NCBI GenBank assembly: GCA_003116975.1
Contig: BGKB01000001.1
Span: 1 to 64,000 of the forward strand
DNA from: Aurantiochytrium sp. KH105
Taxonomy: Eukaryota; Sar; Bigyra; Thraustochytrida; Thraustochytriidae
Reading direction: 5' to 3'
DNA: 64,000 nt
The translations under genes and the position numbers were made by a program. Positions 57,551 to 64,000 of this stretch are shown in pieces. The stretch's first letter is position 1. Every line of letters begins with the position of its first letter. Under the pieces are notes generated by a model that was not told the DNA's origin, made no database searches, and worked only from the letters and a program-made list of their open reading frames with translations.

Positions 57551-59540
57551 TCATGTACTTTTAATCAAGCTGCGGAGCTTCCGAACGGCCAGGACGACTT
57601 TCATTCGATGCCCCGGCTTGGCAATCTCGACATGATGAGCTAGCATTTCCTTGAGGTCGTCATCATTGAGACCAGCCAAGAGCTCTAAATCATCGTATCC
57701 TGCAGAAGCGAACTTGTCAACATTTGCATCGAATCCATGTGAAGATGCCCAGGCCACAAAGTTTTCGTGACCTGGCCCAAATGTCCAAGATACAGACGCA
57801 TGCGCCGTTTGAACACCAGGCGCATCATTGTCGCCACGGGCACTCACTGCGCCATAATGGCGCGGGTCTGCTGCAAGGATGTGCGACAAGATGCGTGGCG
57901 ACGACTGCGCCGATCCAGGCAAGTTGGTGTGCACCCTTCTCATCGACTGCTGCCTCCGGCTGTGCAATAAAGAGTTGGCCTCGCGGAGAGCTCTCGAGGG
58001 CGAGCTTCCAGTACGATGAGCTCTTACATCTTCAACGTTCTCAATGGAAGATACGCGTGTGCGTCGCACTTGTTGTTGCAGAGCATCGAGCCAGGTCTGA
58101 AAGTCCTCAATTGAAGAGGTCCCCAAGATCCACGTCTGCGCCACGCCCTCGAGGGATATACAAAATGTACATTCAAGAGCACCAGATTCCTTGTCTGTAT
58201 TATCGGCCACATCTTCGGAATCGTAAACACAGACATCCGTTGCCACTTTCATATCGAACTGCAAGGCCATCTCATCACTTTTGGTGCTGTCGCTTGGCTT
58301 GGTTTCTGTGCAAATCAGCGCACCGTTGCGAAGACAAGAATACATCTTCAAAGCCTTTTGTGTTTGCGCTTGTACCCAAAGCCAGCCTTCAATCGATCCA
58401 TCCTCGCAGACTGTGGCAGAAGGGTCGTCCTCCAGTATCTCTTTTTCACAAGCGTCCGCATGATCGCCGTGCAAAGGTAGAGCATCTCGCGGCGCTTCTG
58501 TGGCGTCGGCAATATCCGAGGCCGTCTTTGTCTCGATATTTCTCTCGTCGGTCTCACCAGCCTCAACGTCGCTCTTGGCTCCATCCAGCGACGGCGCTGC
58601 GACGGCTTCACTAAGTGCGTCCTTCGTTTCAGTGGTGTCGTTGTTGGTGTGGTCCGTAGTTTCTTTTTGCACTGTTTCTTTGGATTTGGTGAGAGTGACG
58701 ACACCTTGCTGCGTTTTTTGCCTGATAGCTCTCCCTTTGGCTTTGAGCTGCTGCCAGAGCGTAGCTTTGATAATTTGGCCACACGCAGGTTTGGTCCATG
58801 TCGACTTTCCTGTTTGGGCGTTAAAGTAGTATGCTCGCTGTCGTTTCGAGTCAAGACACTCCACCCAAGTGATATCTTCGCGAGTGCTATGCTCTGAAAC
58901 AGGCGAGTCGACTGAATTAGTGTTTGCCTCACTTTTCTTTTGATCTGCCGCAGCGCCTCGCAGCAATGAAGACTTTTTGGTGTCTTTCATTCGCTCTTTG
59001 GGTGTGTCCGTGCCTGATTGCTGTTTCACTTTTGTTAGCACATCCGCTGAGTTGATCTTGCCAAGCGGCTTGATCCATGTGCTCGTTTGCGTTCGCTTGC
59101 AGACATAATAAGGAAGCGAGGTCTTGGTGTCGAGGAACTCTTCAAAGCTTTCCTCTACTGAGCTGGATCTCCATCTTCGTACGGTTTCTGGCTCCTCCCA
59201 TGTTGTTTTCTATGTTCGTGAGTGAGTGAGAGAGTGAGACAAATGTTGATCCCGTTCGAGTTCGGTCGTGTTCGTTCATCCGTCCATTCATTCGTTTGGT
59301 TACAAGTTAGTGTATCGTCATCTCCTTGGTCTTTTCAAACACTCAAGCTTTTCCGCCGGCCTTATTATCGTGGGCGCGCATGCGCCCGTGCATGCGCCCG
59401 TGCCTGTGTGCCTGCCTGCTTACCTTTGTCTTGAGGTTTCCCCAGTACGTGCGGCCTGTGCGGGCGTCTGTGCGTTCGATCCACGTGGCAATGTCCGTCC
59501 CCGCGGCCTCCAGCGAGGCCTTCTTCTCCTCAGAAGCCAT
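57551..59540 (-). CDS. three-WW, PH and SAM domain adaptor protein (2 exons)
   Basis: Exons 59424-59540 and 57551-59209 (minus) give 591 residues. WW1 (~18-49) is split by the intron: WIERTDARTGRTYWGNLKTK joins KTTWEEPE across it. WW2 (~61-88) is FLDTKTSLPYYVCKR, TSTWIKP. WW3 (~152-180) is ITWVECLDSKRQRAYYFNAQ, STWTKP. A PH domain follows at ~311-425 (IEGWLWVQAQTQKALK, ending FQTWLDALQQQ). A SAM domain closes the protein at ~525-589 (FVAWASSHGF, LLAGLNDDDLKEML, GHRMKVVLAVRKL). This points to a cytoplasmic or membrane signalling adaptor: WW binds proline motifs, PH binds lipids, SAM mediates oligomers. I know no standard family with this order. Confidence 0.8.
59210..59423 (-). other. intron splitting the first WW domain
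   Basis: A 214-bp intron, GTAAGC donor (at 59423 on minus) and CATAG acceptor (59210-59211). It joins two WW halves in phase 0 to give a complete WW motif with both tryptophans. Its 3' half is rich in CACTCACTC/ACGAACA-like sequence and the 5' half in CGCATGCGC. Confidence 0.85.
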
Positions 59541-59936
59541 CTCTGCCACGCGGCCTCCGACGGACTGCCGCACGCGGCGCGACCCCAGGCCTTGCAAGGT
59601 CTTGTGGCTCGCGACCGAGCTCGACGCTGTGCGAGCGACCGAGAGCGCAGCGAAACGATCCGTTGCGAGTTTCGCCGACCCGATCCGTGCATACCTAGGA
59701 GCCTACTTTCTACGTTTTCCCGTGACTTGGTGAGTTACTCCGATTCCCCGGCGGGGCCACGCTGGCGAGGTTCTGGAGAGGGCGAGCGACCCGACCTGAC
59801 CCTCGAGGGCTCGGTATGGAGAGAGCCCAAACTGGAGTCTCGTGAAGACGCAGAACAAATACAGAACTCCCAAACCTGCATTGCCTAGACGATCTGGGAA
59901 GAGCATCCGAGGGTTTGACAACGCCGGATAACACGG
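59541..59936. other. divergent promoter region, WW-PH-SAM gene / small secreted protein
   Basis: 396 bp; GC-moderate, no repeat or credible gene. The frame upstream of the WW ATG stays open to 59597 without an earlier ATG. Confidence 0.5.
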
Positions 59937-60344
59937 ATGATGGGGAAAATGTCGAGACGGCTGCTGCTGGCCGTGATGCTTTTTCTCAGCGTCCTGGTGG
60001 CACTCGCAGCTGCGTCAGCCGCAGAGAGCGTGACAGCACAAGCGGGTGAGCAAGTTTTGGGCAAAGATACGGGGAGTAACGCGAACGAGAATGGTGAAGT
60101 TCTCACGCTCCCGGGAGCGGCCTCGAGCGACGAAGGTCCAGTTCCCAAACTCGAGGTGGGCGGCAAGCTCATTTTCGACACCCTGGGGCCAATCATTATC
60201 AATTCCGATGGCACCACGCGTCGGATTACGAACTGGGACAAGCTCACCGAGTATGAAAGGGAACTAACTTTGCGAAAAATTCGGCAGCGGAATAACGAGC
60301 GCCGCGAAAAACTCGAAGTGGACACCGCCCCGAAGGAACTTTGA
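59937..60344 (+). CDS. small secreted/ER protein with LGPxxxNxDGTxRRIxNW motif
   Basis: A 135-residue protein. The N-terminal signal sequence (RRLLLAVMLFLSVLVALAAA) follows three clustered Met codons (59937, 59940 and 59949). The C-terminal half, LGPIIINSDGTTRRITNWDK followed by TEYERELTLRKIRQRNNERRE, matches a motif known in short proteins of fungi, plants, algae and bacteria (D-x-LGP-(V/I)-x-N-x-DGT-x-x-RI-x-NW...RN..R). The function of that family is not established. The motif's conservation argues for a real gene. Confidence 0.7.
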   Translation: MMGKMSRRLLLAVMLFLSVLVALAAASAAESVTAQAGEQVLGKDTGSNANENGEVLTLPGAASSDEGPVPKLEVGGKLIFDTLGPIIINSDGTTRRITNWDKLTEYERELTLRKIRQRNNERREKLEVDTAPKEL

Positions 60345-60652
60345 GAACTCATTGGATCAGTCTAGTCTGGTTCACATCTGAAGAAAGAAACAGAGAAAGG
60401 GCTGGCAGATCTCCGGATAGGTTAATCCCTTTTTCGACTTGGAGAGTCTAATCGTGATTTGCCGATCATCTCTCTCTCCCCCACGGCGCGCACCCCAAAA
60501 GTACATATTGCGGAGAGCTCTACATGTAGCGGTCCCCGGAACATGAACTTTCCTCTCCTCTCGCGGTCAAAGGTAAGCAAGCCTTTGACGAGATTGTGCT
60601 TGATGTTCCAAGAATTGTGTTGTGCACAAGCAAAAATTCTGCAAATGTTTTG
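60345..60652. other. convergent 3' spacer
   Basis: 308 bp between the secreted protein and TPR-CNBD gene stops; no gene or repeat. Confidence 0.5.
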
Positions 60653-63373
60653 TTAGCTAAAAGTAGGCACGAGCGAATCGTCCTGAGCCCGTCGCGACGC
60701 ATCGAGCTCGCGCTGGACTCTGCGTAATCGATTGTTCATGGTCACATTGCTGAGGACGATCTTCCTCTTTTCTCGCTCCCAGTTGCGGTTTTCAGCATAG
60801 ATCGACTGCAAAGTTTTTGTGGGCTTCGTATTGACGCCAAGGTTTTCCCGCAGTTTTGCCATCGATGCGCCATAAAACGCATGCATGATACTCGAAAGCT
60901 CCTCTCGAGATATCACCAGTACATCAACCGTGGTGAGCGCTGTCACTGTAACCGGCGATGGTATTTCAAGATGGTTTTCGAGTACTGTAAACTCCCCAGC
61001 GACCTGGCCGCGCCCAATGATGCTCACCTCAAAATCGCGCCGAGACTCGGTCCTTTCTGGCGTCGATTTACGCAAGCCCGATTTTGGTGATACGTTAGAG
61101 GAGAACCCGGCTTGAAAAGGCAATTGTTGCGAATTGGCGTCATCCAAAAGGGCGCTGTATGAAGTAGCGCGTATAGGATGCTCCTGTACCGGCGCAGTCC
61201 CGCTGACATCGACCTCTTTGGAAACCCGGCACACGCCGCAGTCAACAAAGAAGAGATCATTTGCAGGTTTGCCCTGCGCAATGAGGATGGTTCCAGAAGC
61301 AAACTGCTGAAGCATGGCCATCTTTGCAAGCTTTTCTAGATTTGCTTGGTCCCAATCCGCAAAGATGCAACTTCGTCGAAACGATTCGATACGGTGCCCA
61401 ATTTGCCAAGAGCGATACGCGTCTAGTGTTTTGCTCGCTGAGAGGGACGTCTTGAATACGAGGAACTCTGCGTCCTTCTCGACGAATATCGATGCTCTTC
61501 TCTTTCGCATGTTTCGATCCGTCTGACCGCGATTTATCCTATCCTTAGATTTGCAAGAGACTTCAGAGCTTTCTCCCTCTCTTCTTTCTCTCCCATCAGG
61601 TCCTTCTTCTTGCCCTCCTCCTCCTTCTTCTTCTTCTTCTTCTCCTTCTACGTCTGAACCCTCTTCCTCCTCCATTTCAGAGTATGCTGGGAGAGGGAGC
61701 TCGAGTGACCCGTCGCCCCCACTTAAATTGGACGCGATTCCATCACCAATTTCTCCAAAGCTCACGCCCGGGCGGAGCCGTGCGACGGTGATCTCTTCTG
61801 GCGGAGGCTTGGTCACGAATTCCTGCAGGTCGTCGAGGACGGATCGCCGCGAAGCGCCTTTACCATGAAATGTCTCACGCACGGAATCGGCGCTCTGGCC
61901 AACGGCGCGATCTGCAGCGCCCCCGCCACCCTCATGAACGCTCTTGCGCACCGATACCTCTCCTGAAAGGATGACAAACATCGAACTCCCTATGTCTCCC
62001 TGCTTAAAGACGTACTTGCCGCCGGGAATTTCGATATACTGGGCAAGTCCAGCGAGACCTCGCAGAATTTCTAATGGAATTGATTTGAAGAGGACGAGTT
62101 CGCGTAGCTCGGCGCAAATGTTCTCGATATTTTCGCCGTGTCTTGTCCGCACGTCGCTATTAAGGAGAGCTGCCAACGCCGACCTGCCGACTTTGCTCTG
62201 ACCCATCGCTGCAAGCTTCTTGTATTCCTCGGCAGCATTGCACGATTTGAGCTCGAAGAGCCGTGCTGTCCTGCGCTTGTTTGCGCGCATGTGCCGATGC
62301 ACCGCGGCGCGTTCGTAGTCACTCATCGCTTGTGCAAAGTGCCCGAGCTTTCTGTGCAAGAGTGCGCGGTTTCCCAGGTATTCGGCAGAGTGCGCTGCGT
62401 CGCGAGCAATGGCAGCATCAAGATCAGCAATGGCTGCTTTATAGTTGCCTAAGCGAGCGTGCATTTCAGATCGATTGAAGTATGCGGGCCCGTTGTGGGG
62501 CATCGCACGAATGGCCGCCGTATAGTCTGCCAGCGCATGCTCATCCCTTCCAAGGTGCGCTTCGGCAAAAGCTTTGCAAAAGTGCGCCTTGAAGGCCTCG
62601 GATCTTGTCAGATGGGCAGATCCTGAAGCCAAGGCGCTGGATAGTCTTTTTGTCTCCTTTTCCCAGTAGTTGGCCGTTCGGTGAGCACCCTCTCGAGCGG
62701 AGAGGTCGCCCGCGTGCGACCCAAAGATCTCCATTGACTTGGTTTGCAGCAGCCATGGAAAGTCTCGCGTGGCCTGTGCGTCGCCCGTGACCTTTGAGCC
62801 GGTTCCTTTTGGTTTTCGGAGCGCAAGCTTTTTCATTTGGAGCTTCTTGACAGCTCTGCTGTCTTTGTCGCCCGCAGAGTTAGGCTTGTCTTCATGGTCT
62901 AGAACGCTCGAGGCCGAGACGACTGGCAAGACTTTCGCAGATTGAATTGCGCTAACAAGCACCTTTCCTTGCGTCACTCTGCTTGGTTTTTCCGCCGCAT
63001 GCTTGTTCAATTGCGCGAAGAGCGAGTCAACAGAGCTCCGTCGCGGACCCCTCCCCTCGGGCATCTTTGCGGTGAGCCAGCCAGTCAACCGAGCTGGCTT
63101 CCGCTGCTGACTCTTCTGTCCAGCGAGACGAAGCGGATCGACAGGCACGCCGCAATGGCAGAACAAAATGCCGTCCACCTGCAAGCTGTCGCGTCGCGTA
63201 CGGCTTTCCCTCGACCACGCTTCAAGCTGTCTCCGAAGGAGCCCGCGCCGCCATGTTCCAAAGTTCTCGCGAAAAAACCAACACACAAGAAAGAAAGGTG
63301 TGTACTCTGATGTTCTCGCGGGTTTCCACACATGCGAGACTGTGGTTATGGAGCAAGGAGCAAGAGAGAGCAT
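60653..63373 (-). CDS. TPR plus double cyclic-nucleotide-binding domain protein
   Basis: A 906-residue protein from the ATG at 63373. A later ATG at 63064 (MPEGRGPRRSSVDSLF) gives 803 residues and is at least as likely, since the first 103 residues have no recognisable feature. Three to four TPR-type repeats lie in the first half (FCKAFAEAHLGRDEHALADY, AYFNRSEMHARLGNYKAAIA, YLGNRALLHRKLGHFAQAMS). Two cyclic-nucleotide-binding domains follow: CNBD1 (LFKSIPLEILRGLAGLAQYI, FKQGDIGSSMFVILSGEVSV, FGEIGDG, later RRASIFVEKDAEFLVF) and CNBD2 (ANDLFFVDCGVCRVSK, GQVAGEFTVLENH). In CNBD1 an acidic ~80-residue insert separates the FGE and RAS halves of the phosphate-binding cassette. A short coiled tail ends the protein. 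It probably senses cAMP or cGMP. Confidence 0.75.
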   Translation of the reverse strand: MLSLAPCSITTVSHVWKPARTSEYTPFFLVCWFFRENFGTWRRGLLRRQLEAWSRESRTRRDSLQVDGILFCHCGVPVDPLRLAGQKSQQRKPARLTGWLTAKMPEGRGPRRSSVDSLFAQLNKHAAEKPSRVTQGKVLVSAIQSAKVLPVVSASSVLDHEDKPNSAGDKDSRAVKKLQMKKLALRKPKGTGSKVTGDAQATRDFPWLLQTKSMEIFGSHAGDLSAREGAHRTANYWEKETKRLSSALASGSAHLTRSEAFKAHFCKAFAEAHLGRDEHALADYTAAIRAMPHNGPAYFNRSEMHARLGNYKAAIADLDAAIARDAAHSAEYLGNRALLHRKLGHFAQAMSDYERAAVHRHMRANKRRTARLFELKSCNAAEEYKKLAAMGQSKVGRSALAALLNSDVRTRHGENIENICAELRELVLFKSIPLEILRGLAGLAQYIEIPGGKYVFKQGDIGSSMFVILSGEVSVRKSVHEGGGGAADRAVGQSADSVRETFHGKGASRRSVLDDLQEFVTKPPPEEITVARLRPGVSFGEIGDGIASNLSGGDGSLELPLPAYSEMEEEEGSDVEGEEEEEEGGGGQEEGPDGRERREGESSEVSCKSKDRINRGQTDRNMRKRRASIFVEKDAEFLVFKTSLSASKTLDAYRSWQIGHRIESFRRSCIFADWDQANLEKLAKMAMLQQFASGTILIAQGKPANDLFFVDCGVCRVSKEVDVSGTAPVQEHPIRATSYSALLDDANSQQLPFQAGFSSNVSPKSGLRKSTPERTESRRDFEVSIIGRGQVAGEFTVLENHLEIPSPVTVTALTTVDVLVISREELSSIMHAFYGASMAKLRENLGVNTKPTKTLQSIYAENRNWEREKRKIVLSNVTMNNRLRRVQRELDASRRAQDDSLVPTFS

Positions 63374-63514
63374 AGCTGGGGACGATGAACGATTCCTTGT
63401 TGTGTGCGCAGAGTAATTCGCTGTTGCGAGCGCACGTAGAATTTTATTTGAAACAGAACAAAAAAATCTCGATTCTCAACTTTTTCATTTCTTCCTCCGA
63501 GTCCTTAACAGACG
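63374..63514. other. short spacer upstream of the TPR-CNBD gene
   Basis: 141 bp between tandem minus-strand genes; if the later ATG (63064) is used, the promoter region is ~450 bp. Confidence 0.4.
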
Positions 63515-64000
63515 CTATGATTCAGGTGCGCGACGAGCGCGTGAGAAGTCCGCAAGGCCTAACTTGACCGGGGTGGCTGCATTCGACAGGAGACTTGGCA
63601 CCGTGTCTGGCTCAAGAGTGTCCACAACGAATCGCGCGAGCTCTTCGCTGGTGGCGCAAGAATCCGGAGCATTTTCGAGCACAACCGACATGGGCACCTC
63701 AACCTTTTGTGAGAGGCTCGCTCGTGGGTTGAAGACAGTAAGAATCATATCCTCACCGCTCATATCAACGGCAACCATCATCCTTTCACCGCCAATATGC
63801 ACGGCGGTGCGAAGGACGCGGCCGAGGTTGGAAGGCGTTGCAACAAGAGCGCGATCCCGTGCTTCCCACGCTGCATCGAGACTTGTACCTTGGTCAATGC
63901 ATTCACCCGCAAGCTCCGCAGACTTGGCAAGCCCGACGGCTTGATTGAGGGGTGCCGGGTTATCGAGTTGAGACTGCACATGCTCGAGGGTCTTGAGCAG
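63515..64000 (-). CDS. unrecognised protein, C-terminal part (5' end outside window)
   Basis: The frame runs open through the right edge, so the last ~161 residues are seen. It begins LLKTLEHVQSQLDNPAPLNQ, continues through a helical stretch, and has a beta-rich segment (RTAVHIGGERMMVAVDMSGE, ILTVFNP, VEVPMSVVL). I do not recognise the family. The segment resembles small beta-sandwich domains in ciliary or membrane-associated proteins, but no call is made. Confidence 0.5.
   Translation of the reverse strand: MLKTLEHVQSQLDNPAPLNQAVGLAKSAELAGECIDQGTSLDAAWEARDRALVATPSNLGRVLRTAVHIGGERMMVAVDMSGEDMILTVFNPRASLSQKVEVPMSVVLENAPDSCATSEELARFVVDTLEPDTVPSLLSNAATPVKLGLADFSRARRAPES

Noticed and set aside
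1-64000. LTR retroelements, Polintons, rRNA, tRNA or CRISPR arrays
   Set aside because: No paired long terminal repeats, gag-pol-type or capsid-type frames, rRNA-like stretches, tRNA folds or spaced direct repeats were recognised by eye.

Overview
This window is nuclear DNA of a protist, most likely a thraustochytrid (Labyrinthulomycetes, stramenopiles). That assignment is inference. It rests on long, mostly intronless reading frames up to 6.3 kb, compact gene spacing, GC-rich intergenic DNA full of tetranucleotide repeats, a ciliary gene (EFHB/CFAP21), and a Crinkler-like nuclease-kinase relic of a type common in stramenopiles and chytrids. Twenty complete host protein genes, two genes cut by the window edges, two gene relics and one decayed DNA transposon can be supported. 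Only two genes show a spliceosomal intron. No rRNA, tRNA or CRISPR array was seen.

Layout: 1-0.75 kb holds the 3' end of a SCAPER-like gene. 1.2-7.8 kb is an accessory island: a secreted cysteine-rich protein, a decayed piggyBac-like transposon with a 19-bp terminal inverted repeat, a glyoxalase/VOC protein, a broken TIR-like fragment and a broken Crinkler-like gene. 7.9-18 kb carries a membrane-anchored JmjC/cupin protein, a NADAR protein, EXO1 overlapping tail-to-tail with a PWWP-like acidic protein, and kinetochore SPC24. 18-35 kb has MON2, TFIIH p62, an O-fucosyltransferase-like protein, EFHB and NOL10.

35-37.8 kb is a 2.9-kb gene-free, CpG-rich block of tetranucleotide arrays ahead of an unrecognised protein with a duplicated F-box-like module. 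40-46 kb holds TRM112, an unrecognised protein built on about 14 copies of a PSGxGLARTP motif with a coiled-coil tail and an intron carrying an (AAAGG)n array, and ribosomal protein eS12. 46-64 kb holds WDR24 (GATOR2), a sterol-glucosyltransferase-like enzyme, an RRM plus anticodon-binding-like protein, a 3xWW-PH-SAM protein, a small secreted protein with a widespread conserved motif, a TPR plus double cyclic-nucleotide-binding protein, and the 3' end of an unrecognised gene.

Most genes are unrelated housekeeping functions (DNA repair, transcription, ribosome, TOR signalling, membrane traffic), as expected of a eukaryotic chromosome arm, so no operon logic applies. The most interesting signals are the PSGxGLARTP protein, the accessory island, the CGCAAGTG motif arrays in several intergenic regions, the duplicated F-box-like modules, and the split cyclic-nucleotide domain.
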